64,000 nucleotides of DNA from Cristatella mucedo (taxonomy: Eukaryota > Bryozoa > Phylactolaemata > Cristatellidae): positions 21,668,501-21,732,500 of the forward strand of contig WPIO01000001.1 of assembly GCA_009760855.2 (NCBI GenBank), written 5' to 3'. The notes under the pieces are model-generated. The model searched no databases. It saw only the letters and a list, made by a program, of their open reading frames with translations, and was not told the DNA's origin. Position 1 is the stretch's first letter. Each line of letters opens with the position of its first letter. This document shows positions 1 through 12,184 of the stretch, in pieces. The translations under genes and the position numbers were made by a program.

Positions 1-26
1 GTCACCTTCATAAAGAAGACGAATCC
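1..26 (+). other. possible 3' end of an exon at the window edge
   Basis: The window opens with an uninterrupted frame reading VTFIKKTNP, followed at base 27 by GTGAGT, a strong match to a 5' splice site. This would be the last few codons of an exon lying mostly outside the window. Nothing else supports it, and a chance donor in repeat-rich DNA is possible. Confidence 0.2.
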
Positions 27-221
27 GTGAGTGTACATCGTGACGCTGGCCCCCTTCGTTGCATTGTCAGCGAGCCTGGTGCAGCCACCCGTCCCACTGG
101 CTAAAGTGTGGGGTACGAAGCCAAGTACCGAGTAAGTAGATAGAGATCAATTTGTGGTTTGATTATATGCAGGCCGGCTTCCATCGGGTTCGACGAATTA
201 CCGCAATCCAAAAAAATATAT

Positions 222-359
222 AATTCATTTTTATAGCGCCCCAAGAGAACCTAATCTCTATTCAGGCGCTTCACATATACCTCGGGACTCGAGCCCACGA
301 CCTCAGTCAGACCCTTGTCGGGGCGAGCACCTTACCAGCTTGACCAAACCAGCTCGGCC
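222..359 (-). mobile_element. tRNA-derived SINE, family 1
   Basis: Read on the minus strand, this has a tRNA-like head with a degenerate A box (TTGGTCAAGCTGGTAAGG type) and a B box (GTGGGCTCGAGTCC). A tail follows containing AAGCGCCTGAATAGAGATTA and a TATAAAAATGAATTA end. The same head and tail recur near 18.5, 37.9, 38.9, 48.5, 55.5 and 60.3 kb. The internal Pol III promoter boxes are visible and the element is non-coding. Boundaries are accurate to about 10 bases. Confidence 0.8.
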
Positions 360-418
360 ACTCTAATTAGGCTAGCGACGACCAGGCGTAAGCGTTGCCA
401 AGCTCAAATTTTGCGCTG

Positions 419-1437
419 ATATTGTATTTCACGTTCGAATTTATATGTCCACCAAATTTCACGTCGCTTCGCTTCATGTCGCTTCGCGAACGCGAACTTA
501 TGCAAATGAGCTTTGACGCCGGACGCCTGTACCGCAATCCACCGAAATCCATTCTAGTTCCCGTCAAATCCGCCACAAATCAGCTACCCACTGTTCCAAA
601 AAGTTTGGAATATCAAACTACGATACACGTACAATGTACCCAGAAAATTTCTCGCGATTCCGCTCACGCGTTCTCACGATTGTCCACAGAAATAAGATTG
701 CAGAGGACCAGGCCAATACCGCAATCCACCAAAATCCACTGCATTCCACCATGCAACGAAAGAAATCCTGATCAAAAACTCCTCTTTTGATTGCAGGTGA
801 CAGCACACTCTGCGATAATTGCATTAAAAAAATAATTTCATTTACATCGGCACGGCCGTTCTCGTGCAATGCGCTGCAATCGACTACAGTAGCCCGGGCA
901 AATACCGCAATCCACCAAAATCCACTGCATTCCACCTCGTAAAAACCGAAATACATTGCGCCGAGCTCCAGTTTTATTGAATATTAAAGTGCACCGTGCT
1001 GTGTGCACAACCACGTAAAATTAAAAAAAATTGTGCAACCTCGCACTATGGCAATGGGTGGCAATCGCCCGAAATGACCTGGAAATGACCTGGAAAACTA
1101 CTGCAATTCACTCTATTCCACTACAAATCATCCTCAAATCGCCATCGCGAAGCTCTAATTGAATTGCATATAGCACTAGACTCAGTTCAAAGTGCATCCA
1201 CACAATTTCGCTCCATTGCGAACACGCGTTCTCATGCAATGAATTGCAATCGACTGCAATGACCCTGTCCCATTCCGAAATCCACCTCAATGCGCCGAAA
1301 TCCGCTGCAATCCGCCACACAGCGACCAGAACGCGTACACCAGAAGCTCTGATTATGATCGCACGCTGCTCTGCTCTTCGGTTATTGTGTAATCGCGTGA
1401 CTTCACTGTAATTCCCGCGGCCATTCTGCAGCAATCC
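419..1437 (-). repeat. left arm of a ~1 kb inverted repeat (snap-back structure)
   Basis: The reverse complement of this segment reappears almost unchanged at 3443-4455. Open frames in one arm translate to the same peptides as in the other (for example the 108-residue frame at 1108-1434 and the end of the frame at 3363-3770). The one clear internal difference is a T7 versus T4 run, a 3-base change near base 830. The arm contains inverted copies of the ~170-bp unit core (TGCAATCGACTGCAATGACC type). I regard the open frames as non-coding because they merely follow the repeat. Confidence 0.9.
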
Positions 1438-3442
1438 TTAATGTCACTAAGCTGTTCGAGCCTGAAGCTTTACTAATTAATGTAGCTTCTCGCCTTACTG
1501 CTGATGTTTTAGCGCTACCCTGTACTCTAATGCTCACCACACCAGGCCGTGGAGGGCCAGCGACATGTTTTTTCTGCTAACCACAAGGTCTCCCTCACCT
1601 GGTACGATCGCTTGACCAATACCCCTGGTCTCACGACTTGAATTGATTGTGTACATTTACAACGGATAGATTTACGTTTTTCCAGGCCGTTGCCGTCGAT
1701 TGCCGCGTATTGCCCTCGCAGTACGTTCAAGATTGGTTGATAGGATGTGGGTGCACGTTTAATACAGCACACTGTTACGCAAGAAAAAAATGTGATCTCC
1801 CACAAGCTTTGTTTGTAATTGTAACAGACAATCATGGATTGCTGTATTGTCTCGGGCAATTGCCGTCGATTGCCATGGATTGCCCAAGATTAAAAGCGAA
1901 AAAGAATAGCATGTGCGCTCACAGTGAGCGTTATGCGGTTGGATAATTACAAATTCAAACGGCCAATTTCCAGCAAATTTAAACCAGATTGCTGCAAAGA
2001 CCGGGTCATTGCCATCGATTGCCGTGCATTGCCTTTGATCGTGCCTTTGTCGATTGTAAAAAGGATGTGGCTGCACTTTTAATGCAGTGTAGTGCAATAC
2101 GCAAGAAAAGTTGGAGCTTCTCTCAGTAACTGTCGGTCCATTTGTAACTGCCGGTATGGAATGGCGTATTTCCCGGGCCAGTGCCGTCGATTGCCGTGGG
2201 TTGCCGTCAATTGAACGCGCACGATGGGGAAAAATTATGCACGCACGCATGTTACGTGTTACGTGTACATGTTATGTGGAGTGAGAGTTGCAGTTTATTG
2301 CAGCCAATCTTGTCAAACATTTTCCACGGATTTTGCTATCGGCCCCTACCATTGCTGTTGATTGCCGTGCATTGCTGACAGCTAACAAACAAAGCATCTT
2401 GAAAATTCCGCGGTTTTAATTTGGACGCAGCGGATTGTTATATGTAATGACAATTGAGGCTTCCGCGCTGCCAATTTCTCTTCAATTTGCCGGGAATTTG
2501 GGTATTGGCCCAGGACATTGCTGTCGATTGCCGTTAATTGCTCGCGATTGTACGTGCGAGATTGGTTGAAACGATTTGATTGCACTTTCAACACAGTAGG
2601 CTGTGACAGGTAAGATATATATTTTATACTTTATTTTATATTTATATTTTATATTTTATATTTTATCTTGCCCCCCAGTCCTTTTTCAGTGATTTGCGAT
2701 GGACCATAATTAATTGCCGTATTTGCCCGGGCCATCGACGTCTGTTGCCGTGAATTGCCCAAGATTGAACGGTCAGAGCTGGTTGGAAAGAATGAAAGTA
2801 TGTGTGCACGCAGTGAGATGTTGTGTGAAATGAGCATTGGAGCTTGGTGCAGCCGATTTCTCGTCGATTTGCCACGGATTTCGGTATTGGTCCCTGCCAT
2901 TGCTGTCGATTGCCGTGCATTGTTGACAGTTAACGTGCAAAATAGCTTGAAAGTCTTCCGATTTCACTTTTAGCAGAAAGAAATGTGAAATGCGATGGCA
3001 ATCGGCACTTCGTGCAGCCAATTTAGTGTCAACTTGCCACGGTTTGTAGTGGATTGCTGCTTCGAGCCGAGCCGTTGCCGTAGATTGCCGTGCATTGCCA
3101 GAGATTGTACGAGCGCAATTTCTTAAAATGATGTGGTTGACTTTAACCAGTGTGCTTTGTAACATGCATTAAAAATTGAAGCGTTGCGAAACCAATTTTA
3201 AGGCATGTTGTATCAGGTTGCTGTAAATTGAGGTATTGGCCCGGGCCATTGCAATCAATTGCAGTGCATTGCTGCCGAACGATCAAAGCTATTGTAGTGA
3301 AATTGTGGGATTACACAATGACCAAAAATTAGAGTAACGTGCAATCACTATTAGAGCTTTAAGTGTACGTATTCTGGTCGTTTTTCGGCGGGTTGGGGTA
3401 CATTGACACACTAGCCCGGGCAGTTGTAGTCGATTGCAGTGC
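1438..3442 (+). repeat. diverged ~170-bp tandem satellite between the inverted arms
   Basis: A conserved core of the form CCATTGCCGTCGATTGCC followed by GTGCATTGCC recurs near 1683, 1853, 2008, 2175, 2348, 2515, 2728, 2897, 3070, 3240 and 3418. Spacings are mostly 155-177 bases with one longer gap. Between cores the units share elements such as GTGCACTTTTAATGCAGT and CGTGCAAT but are clearly diverged. Most units point in + orientation, the same as in the right arm. No protein-coding signal is convincing. Confidence 0.8.
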
Positions 3443-4455
3443 ATTGTTGCAGAATGGCCGCGGAAATTACAGTGAAGTCACGCGATTACACAATAACCGA
3501 AGAGCAGAGCAGCGTGCGATCATAATCAGAGCTTCTGGTGTACGCGTTCTGGTCGCTGTGTGGCGGATTGCAGCGGATTTCGGCGCATTGAGGTGGATTT
3601 CGGAATGGGACCGGGTCATTGCAGTCGATTGCAATTCATTGCATGAGAACGCGTGTTCGCAATGGAGCGAAATTGTGTGGATGCACTTTGAACTGAGTCT
3701 AGTGCTATATGCAATTCAATTAGAGCTTCGCGATGGCGATTTGAGGATGATTTGTAGTGGAATAGAGTGAATTGCAGTAGTTTTCCAGGTCATTTCCAGG
3801 TCATTTCGGGCGATTGCCACCCATTGCCATAGTGCGAGGTTGCACAATTTTTTTTAATTTTACGTGGTTGTGCACACAGCACGGTGCACTTTAATATTCA
3901 ATAAAACTGGAGCTCGGCGCAATGTATTTCGGTTTTTACGAGGTGGAATGCAGTGGATTTTGGTGGATTGCGGTATTTGCCCGGGCTACTGTAGTCGATT
4001 GCAGCGCATTGCACGAGAACGGCCGTGCCGATGTAAATGAAATTATTTTAATGCAATTATCGCAGAGTGTGCTGTCACCTGCAATCAAAAGAGGAGTTTT
4101 TGATCAGGATTTCTTTCGTTGCATGGTGGAATGCAGTGGATTTTGGTGGATTGCGGTATTGGCCTGGTCCTCTGCAATCTTATTTCTGTGGACAATCGTG
4201 AGAACGCGTGAGCGGAATCGCGAGAAATTTTCTGGGTACATTGTACGTGTATCGTAGTTTGATATTCCAAACTTTTTGGAACAGTGGGTAGCTGATTTGT
4301 GGCGGATTTGACGGGAACTAGAATGGATTTCGGTGGATTGCGGTACAGGCGTCCGGCGTCAAAGCTCATTTGCATAAGTTCGCGTTCGCGAAGCGACATG
4401 AAGCGAAGCGACGTGAAATTTGGTGGACATATAAATTCGAACGTGTAATACAATA
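3443..4455 (+). repeat. right arm of the ~1 kb inverted repeat
   Basis: This is the reverse complement of 419-1437 with almost no differences. It continues the head-to-tail array on its left, with cores near 3618 and 3980 plus repeats of TGGATTTTGGTGGATTGCGG. The outer boundary lies where TATTACACG on this side and TATTTCACG on the other stop matching. The simplest reading is that the outer kilobase of the array was copied in inverted orientation. Confidence 0.9.
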
Positions 4456-5234
4456 TCCGTTGGGAGCGTCGTCGAGAGGGGCCTGGGCATAGCTGTGGTC
4501 CGCCTCTAATCAGGCGTGGACACAGGCTGGTAGCCCACCTGTAAACAGATGGTGGATTCATCAACAGGATCGACCAGGGGACAGCAGCAGTCGAGGAGAG
4601 TCGAGTGGGAGAAGGGGGCGCAGGGAGCCGTGGGTCCTTCGGCTCCGTGCGTCGTGCAAAAAATAAACTGTTGGCGTTGTTCATCGGCTGGCTCTCTGCT
4701 GCGCGAACCAAACGACGCGATTTTCAGTGCAATTTATCAGACTCACGCGTTTTGCAACTGCCCCTCTCCGGCAGCCAGGTTACTCGGGCACCCTCCTAGG
4801 AGCCTAAGGAGACCAGGAAGTGCACCGAATACGGACACTTCTTTGGGCTGGGCGGGACAAAAGCGAGTCGTGGGCGGGGCTTTACTTGAGACGCACGAGT
4901 TGAATGCAGGTACGGTCGGTCGCCGTAGCACCCTGGTCGGCGGGCTGATGATCGCAGCCGCTTCGCTAGCACCGGCAGCAGCCGGACTTTATCCCGATTG
5001 AAGCCGCTCCTCGCGTTGCGGCAAATTATTGGAAGGTACGTTTAATATCCTACCGACGGCGACGGCGGCCGCTGACGCTAGACGCCGATGAGCTCCGATA
5101 AGCTGGGTCTGTTGGCCAGCTCCTAGACAGTATGCAAGCTGAAGTCGGGTCAGCTTTGAAGAGCTTGGATCGACCGAGTGTTTCGTATGCGTGACCTCAG
5201 CCAAGGTCGCTGTAGAGGCTAGCTGAAGCTTGGT
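4456..5234. other. GC-rich spacer, no gene recognised
   Basis: This stretch has GC-box-like GGGCGGGG near 4873 and an AATAAA near 4662. Open frames exist on both strands (for example 4549-5001), but none shows a recognisable domain. The segment could hold a promoter or a solo LTR; neither is supported by a second copy in the window. Confidence 0.3.
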
Positions 5235-5319
5235 GGGGGGGGGGGGGGTCGGCGGGCTCCGCGGTTAATAGGACTTGCGACTATGGCGACATCTCCCTCT
5301 CGAAAGTCCTGCTGCCGAC

Positions 5320-5358
<39 letters not shown>
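5235..5358. repeat. poly-G tract (14) and (GT)n microsatellite
   Basis: A run of 14 G lies at 5235-5248. An uninterrupted GT dinucleotide run of about 18 units lies at 5322-5358. The open frames across them on both strands encode VCVC or HTHT runs and are not genes. Confidence 0.95.
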
Positions 5359-5363
<5 letters not shown>

Positions 5364-6930
5364 GGTTAGCAAAAGAAGGTCTTCTGGTTCGCCCTTGGGC
5401 TCAAAACTTTTTATCAACGCGGTAGCGAACGCGGTGGCGAATCCGCGGATCGTAAAGCAGCTGCCTTCGATGGACCGCCTTAGAGGTTTGGCCGTAGGAA
5501 AATATGGTCGGCCACGATTGAACTCGGGGCAGACCAATTTGCATTAAATTTAGATGTAGCAGTACAATGTGGGCTTTGTGCCATAGTGGCCAAGAACATC
5601 GTATGTGGTGAATTGTCAGTTTAGGTCGTTAAGGGCAGCGTATAGTGCTATAGTGGCTGAATTGATTCTTGATAGAGGTAATGAGCTGCCCGGATTACCT
5701 TGCAAAGTGATAGGTTTCGGGAAGTAACAGCAGGTTAGAGGTGATGGGTTGGTTGGTTGGCAAGGTCTGATTTTAAATGCGGGTGTGAGAAAGTAACTGG
5801 AAAAACCACAGGACATTGTCAATTCTCATCCATAGAAGCTCTTCGAGAAAGTCCTTTGCAATCTGCTGATCATCTCAGAAAGCAATTTGCTGTTGGAATG
5901 TACCTGCACATGTCATGCTGCCTATCTGACGTGTCTGAGTTGTCCCTCAGGATTCAACGTGTCTCGATCGCTCAGGTTGACTTTGAGGTTCTGTAGAATA
6001 GGTTAAGTGGGCGAACCTGCACGCGACCTTTCTGCCTTTTGGCCACCTCTTGGCATCGGATAGTGTTCAGTACTGGTTTTGACTGACTTCCGGAAAGCGC
6101 TCTTTCGGTACAGATATTAACACTTTCGCAAAGTATGATGTAACCATTTTTAGAGGGGCTGAAAAGCTTATCTTATCTGCGCCTTATCAGGCTGAATAAG
6201 AGTCTGGTTTTAGAAAAGGGGACCATTTCTTTCTTAAAAGAAGCTACACAATTTGTAAGAAAGAGGGGCTGAAGCGGGTCGCGAGCTGCAACTTTGACGC
6301 AGAGCTTCGTCCGCAGTCTGAGTTATTAGATTAGTAATTTTTTATTTTCAGGTTAGAAGAGGTCTTCCTGCATCTTCGGTGGCTGCTCAAGGCCCTCCAG
6401 AAAGAGGTACGAATTTCGTTGTGTCGAAAGTTTTTTATGCGTTGCATCTTCGGCTTGGAGCTAGGATTTGAACTAGCAGCTAAAAGGGCAGTATATGCAA
6501 AAATAGCAAATTTCTAGGGAGTCTACAGGGTTTTCCTGAGCAACTTCTGCCGAAAAATCTTTGACCTTATATATGCCGTGCACCTCAAGGGCAAGGTTCA
6601 GCCCCCTACTAAAAGTTTGGCTACCCTCTGCCGGAACTGTCAGTTACCTTTGGTACGTGCTACTTTTTGCCTGTAGGATCCATACTAATAATTCTAGGCT
6701 GTGCTAGTATTAGGTTGTCAACTGCAAACTCTATGCACACATTCTAGTTATTCTAGTTAGAGGTAGGCACTCCACAAGGGTGATCTTGTGTCGACTGTAC
6801 GATTAGAACTCGCATTAAACTTCGTAAGATCGTGGTCATACACCGCTAAGGCGATACAAGAAATATAGTCACGGTATTGTACAACGAATTTGAAAACACT
6901 GGTTTCGATCGGCCTGCTGTAGCGTTCATG
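5359..6930. other. unannotated stretch with one candidate small exon
   Basis: No protein family is recognised here. One splice-like arrangement stands out: TTTTTATTTTCAG ending at 6351 is followed by 55 bases and then GTACGA at 6407. In one frame the 55 bases read LEEVFLHLRWLLKALQKE without a stop, and a second frame is also open. This could be a short coding exon of a gene whose other exons are not visible, or coincidence. A short stretch near 6155-6180 resembles one near 37290-37316 (GCTGAAAAG..TATCTTATC), suggesting a further low-copy repeat. Confidence 0.3.
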
Positions 6931-6989
6931 TGTGGCAAATGTCCGTGATGGCATTTACCTCCATTCTGTGTCTCGGGGTTCCTATATCT

Positions 6990-7039
6990 TTCTCTTCCTC
7001 CTATCTCAGTCAGTCTCTCTATTCTCTCTTTTTGTCTTT

Positions 7040-7093
<54 letters not shown>

Positions 7094-7248
7094 GTCTGCC
7101 TCTATCTCCCATTCTGTCATTCTCTCTCTGCATCTTCATCTTATATCTCTCTTTCTCTCTCTCTGTCTATCTGTCGGTCTGTCTGTCTGTCTCTCTCTCG
7201 TTGTCTGCCTTCATCTCCCATTCTGTCATTCTCTCTCTGCATCTTCAT

Positions 7249-7310
<62 letters not shown>

Positions 7311-7490
7311 TCTCTCTCTTTCTCTCTGTCTATCTGTCTGTCTGTCTGTCTCTCGTTGTCTGCCTCCATCTCCCATTCTGTCATTCTCTCTCTCTGCATC
7401 TTCATCTTATATCTCTCTTTCTCTCTGTCTGTCTGTCTCTCGTTGTCTGCCTCCATCTCCCATCCTGTCATTCTCTCTCTGCATCTTCAT

Positions 7491-7541
<51 letters not shown>

Positions 7542-7580
7542 ATATATATATATATCTATATCTCTGTCTGTCTCTCTCTT

Positions 7581-7635
<55 letters not shown>

Positions 7636-7730
7636 GTCTGTCTCCATCTCCCATTCTGTCATTCTCTCTCTGCATTTTTATCTTATATTTCTCTTTCTCT
7701 CTCTCTGTCTATCTGTCTGTCTGTCTCTCA

Positions 7731-7778
<48 letters not shown>

Positions 7779-7924
7779 GTCTGCCTTCGTCTCCCATTCT
7801 GTCATTCTCTCTCTGCATCTTCATCTTATATTTCTCTTCCTCTCTCACTGTCTATCTGTCTGTCTCTGTCTGTCTGTCTCTGTCTCTCTCTCTCTCTCTC
7901 TCTATCTGTCACTATCTATCTCTC

Positions 7925-7974
<50 letters not shown>

Positions 7975-7991
7975 GTTGTCTGCCTCTATCT
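6990..7991 (+). repeat. CT-rich/AT compound minisatellite, left part
   Basis: Units built on GTTGTCTGCCTCCATCTCCC, TTCTGTCATTCTCTCTCTGC and ATCTTCATCTTATAT recur near 7083, 7199, 7356, 7440, 7632 and 7774, with a last partial unit at 7975. They are separated by (CT)n, (GTCT)n and (AT)n runs of variable length. The AT runs at about 7252-7308 and 7496-7560 are long and nearly pure. The three long + strand frames over this block encode SLSL and IYIY runs and are artefacts. Confidence 0.95.
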
Positions 7992-9213
7992 TAGCCGATC
8001 GCTTCTCTCGATTCTTTGTGCAGAAGATAGACAAGATCAGGGAATCCATCCCTACGATGACAACCTCCCCACTAGAATGCTGTTCCTCGGTTCCTGGCTG
8101 CACCTCAATGTCTGCATTTAAGCAGGTCACTAGTGATCTAGTCCTAAAGTTTGTACCTCAATCAAAGAAGACAACAAGTCCTCTGGACCCCATTCCCACT
8201 GTCCTGCTCCTACGTTGCATTGATCTACTGCTGCCATGCATAACTAACATAATTAATATGTCATTAGCCTCAGGTCATGTCCCAGCACCTTTCAAAAAAG
8301 CTGTAGTCAGGCCACTTCTCAAGAAAGCTACACTTGACCAAGAGAGCTTGAGCAACTACCGCCCAGTTTCCCTTCTATCATTCCTATCAAAGACACTGGA
8401 ACGGGTCGTGGCGGACCAGCTGAACTTGTATATCGAAACCTCACACCTTGCTAGTAAGTTCCAGTCTGGCTTTAGAGCTAATCACTCCACAGAGTCAGCA
8501 CTGCTTCGGGTATACAACAACCTACTTAGGAATGCAGACATGGGTAGAGTGTCTCTGCTTGTTTTGCTTGATCTTTCGGCAGCTTTTGATACCATCGATC
8601 ACAAAGTTCTTCTAGAGCGCCTCTCATCTCGCCTGGGCATCACTGGCACTGCTCTGCAGTGGTTCAGGTCCTATCTCAGTGGGAGACTCCAGAGTATTGA
8701 CGTGATTGGACAAAGATAATCTGAAGTACCTCTGAAATATGAAGTACCTCAGGGCTCAGTGCTAGGTCCGGTTCTTATCACGGTTTATACTCTGCCTCTT
8801 GCTGATGTGATTGCCAAGCACAATATAGGCTTTCACTTCTATGCGGATGACACTCAGTTGTACCTTTGCTTTGATCCCTCCCAGCCTTCGAGCACCTCAA
8901 ATTCAGAACATCCTCTGACCTGACCACATTTAAAAGGAACCTAAAAACACACCTATTTAGCACAGCATTTAGTGGGTTCCCGTGATTCGTCCTTGATGTG
9001 CTTATGCGTGCTGACACTGTGCATGCTGCCACTAACCACATTTGCATGCTGACCCTGTGCATGTCACCCCTAACCATGTTATTCATGTTGTTTGTTTTTC
9101 AAGCATGATTTTACTTACCATTCAATTGCATTTCACTTTACAGCAAATGTAAAGCGCCTAGAGAGAGATTGAGTTCTCTGAGGGCGCTTTATCAAGTGCA
9201 TTATTATTATTAT
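7992..9213 (+). mobile_element. 5'-truncated CR1/L2-type LINE (family A), inserted in the minisatellite
   Basis: The + frame running to 8719 encodes the N-terminal half of a reverse transcriptase. It contains LADRFSRFFVQKIDKI, DPIPTVLLLRCIDLLLP, NYRPVSLLSFLSKTLE, GFRANHSTESAL and LLDLSAAFDTIDH, the last being a catalytic-domain motif. A TAA at 8717-8719 interrupts the frame. The next motif, [10 protein letters not shown], is still present at about 8837-8866. At 8904/8905 the sequence jumps to the ORF end (TFKRNLKTHLF), a deletion of about 0.7 kb relative to the copy at 49.9-51.0 kb. The 3' end carries AAGCGCCTAGAGAGAGATTG and (ATT)n. The copy splits a minisatellite unit, whose CTGCCTCTATCT lies before it and CTCCCATTCTGTC after it. 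It cannot make a functional protein. Confidence 0.9.
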
Positions 9214-9915
<702 letters not shown>

Positions 9916-10685
9916 ATAGTCGTGTGAAAAAAAACCGCATTCTAATTGACCTCGGTGTTTGCAAATGTCAGGTACTCATAATGTTCCGGCTGCATTTCTT
10001 ACTGGCCGTTGCTTGTTTCTGTATCTGTAGTAGTGGTACATGACCACATGCATTGCTTGCTTTTTGAAGCGGCTTGCTGGCTGCCATCGGTATTCATGAG
10101 TCCCGTGAGCTTATCGATGTTCCCGTTATCAGGAAAAAGCCTGCCGCGATGGTTCCTGGTGGTCTTACCGTTGTGAGTGCAACCTTGTCATAATGGAATT
10201 GGCTCTCTCCTAGTGAAACGTTTTAAGCTTTCATTTGTCGGATACTAGCCTGCTCAACCCCCTCACCCACAGTGGTGCTTTTGTGCCCCCTGACGAACCC
10301 TGCTTGCTTGTATTCTACACTAGCACTTTGCATACGCCTGGCAACTGTCTAAGGTGACGAGGCACAGGAACAGAGCCCCCAACTCTTTACCTGCAGCAGG
10401 TGTTGGCAGCAGATAAGACCCCTCGGTCAGCTGCACCGTTAGCTGACGACGACGACGGTGCCAAGGCCATACACTATAGCCTGCGCCGAACGTATTAGTT
10501 CTTTGCAAAGTAGGGTCTTTAGTCCTGCCAAGCCGAGCATTTCTTGCTGCAGTGACTACTATCGCCGAATGCACAACTCTTGTGTTAATGGGCTTGAGCT
10601 TAAAGGTGACCTACTATCGAAGCTCTAGGGACTGCAGGTGGGTCGTGAAATATTTTTGATCCTCAAATTGCGACAGGGAAACAGA
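9916..10685. other. spacer, nothing recognised
   Basis: No repeat of the families seen elsewhere in the window and no convincing coding frame. The 84-residue minus frame at 10320-10574 shows no recognisable motif. Confidence 0.4.
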
Positions 10686-10822
10686 TGTAATGTAATGTGT
10701 AATGTATCTCCGCCTGTAACTCCACAAAGCCATAAAGACTATGTGGGTGTTACGCAGGAGAGTTTTGTATAGGGCACTCACAGCCTGAGGGGCTTTCGGT
10801 ACGCATTCGGTAGCCAACAGTC
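10686..10822 (-). mobile_element. LINE family B 3' end fragment
   Basis: On the minus strand this matches the tail following the LINE-B coding end at 30.5 kb: GTTGGCTACCGAATGCGTAC, GTGAGTGC, AACTCTCCTGCGTAAC, then CATAGTCTTTATGGC and a GTAATGTAATG-type end. Only the 3' untranslated part is present. Confidence 0.75.
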
Positions 10823-11604
10823 CTATCAAAGCTTACGTGTGTCAACCCAGACTCTTGCTTCTCTCGAGTTCGCGGCCTCACTCCGCGGCCTAATCGAGTG
10901 ATTCATGGCAGGCCACTGACCACGTGGCAGCCATGCGTGATAGCCAACTGCTGTCTACTTGTGAGATGTGGTTCTTCTACCTTAGGCCTGCTCGACCCGA
11001 CCGTCGATCCCATCTGGTAACCCCCCCCCCCCCAGCTGGTACTGTTGAGTCCGGCACGACACATCCCCATTTGTTCTAGCACCGAGCTATCTTCCCTTTG
11101 GGGTTTTAGTGCAATGTAACCACTGCTGCCTAACGTCAGCTAATAGTATTTTCGAATTTTCTTATCGTCCTGGCCGAAGCTCTGTCTTGCCCAGCAAGTT
11201 CCGTAAGCTTATGTATTAATTCCCAAGTACTTGCTGTGGGGGGAGGGGGCTAAGCAGTAAGCACGAACGTGAATCGGTTTGAAAGGGAAATGGATGCAGT
11301 GAGCCACTAGGTCGGTCGGCTGTCCTGATGGCATTAGCCGGAGAGAATAGCACTTACTTTCTCTGTAATGGAGCATCTGTGTGGTCCAGTGACAGGCAAA
11401 CTGATGAGATGAACTTAGAAGCAAGCCGCCAGACGGTGAATGGGAAATGCCAGAGATGCTTTTCAGAACTGGGCAGCAGTCCAGCCTTTCAATAATGGCA
11501 AAGCTGAAGCGGAAGTGACTCGTAAACCCCGGACCCCGATGACACTGTGTGCCAGCAGTCCCCATTTCTTCTCCCTATTCCCTCCTTTTCTCGTTCGAGT
11601 ATGT

Positions 11605-11605
<1 letters not shown>
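10823..11605. other. spacer, nothing recognised apart from a C run
   Basis: A run of about 12 C lies at 11022-11033. Open frames such as the 118-residue minus frame at 11209-11565 have no recognisable features. Confidence 0.4.

Positions 11606-11648
<43 letters not shown>
11606..11648. repeat. (CA)n microsatellite
   Basis: About 21 CA units. Overlapping frames on both strands encode HTHT or VCVC and are artefacts. Confidence 0.95.
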
Positions 11649-11651
<3 letters not shown>

Positions 11652-11879
11652 TCTATTCATGTGCTCATGTGTCACGAGCACCAATACACAGCTGTGCGTA
11701 TTGGTCAGTACACAATTGTACTACGACAATCAGAAACCTAACGGCACTGACTTGCCATTGTGGCCTCACTGACTTGGTAGATCAAGTCTAGTATTTGGCA
11801 ACGAGCAGTCAATGGACCCAAAGTTTAACTGATAGACTTTTTTGGAATTCCATATGGCAAATGCTTCACAGACTGATGC

Positions 11880-11985
11880 AGGAAAGAGCAGAAGCAGTAG
11901 CAGTGGCGGAAGCAGCAGCAGCAGTGTGAAGTAGCAGCAGCAGCAGCAGCAGCACCAGGAAGTAGCAGCAGCAGCAGCATTCATT
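11880..11985. repeat. CAG-rich imperfect trinucleotide repeat
   Basis: AGCAGCAGCAG blocks are interrupted by AGTAGCAG, AGTGGCGG and CACCAGGAAG. This is a small imperfect relative of the large CTG array at 19 kb. Confidence 0.8.
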
Positions 11986-12053
11986 GCTGCCTTGGGAAGC
12001 CATCTTAAAAAAATACTAGCTGATTCAATGCCCTCTTTTGTATTGAAACAAGA

Positions 12054-12184
12054 GCCTTTATGGCTATCACCACCGCTTGCAGCTGAGATAAAGGATCGTA
12101 TTAGATAAAGGATTCGAACCCACGACCTCGGGACCAAGGTCGCATAAAGCAACCGCCTTACCTTGTGTGCCATCACGACTCACT
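12054..12184 (-). mobile_element. tRNA-derived SINE, family 2
   Basis: On the minus strand: a tRNA-like head with an A-box region near CACAAGGTAAGGCGGTTGC, a B box GTGGGTTCGAATCC at about 12108-12121, then CAAGCGGTGGTGATAGCC. The latter is the family 2 body also seen at 48.2, 59.3 and 63.8 kb. The distal tail (CGCTATACAAATGAGG) is missing. Confidence 0.75.

Noticed and set aside
395-790. Open frames in the inverted arms (131, 112, 108 and 208 codons) as genes
   Set aside because: They occur identically in both arms because the DNA is duplicated. They contain tandem non-coding units and show no domain.
1438-3442. CRISPR-like array in the regularly spaced satellite
   Set aside because: Repeats are imperfect and long (~170 bp), without distinct short spacers, in a eukaryotic context rich in LINEs and SINEs.
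6930-8719. Long + strand frames (354, 595 and 306 codons) across 7-8.7 kb as a single gene
   Set aside because: Up to 7991 they only translate CT and AT repeats. The coding-like remainder is LINE reverse transcriptase joined by chance to the repeat frame.
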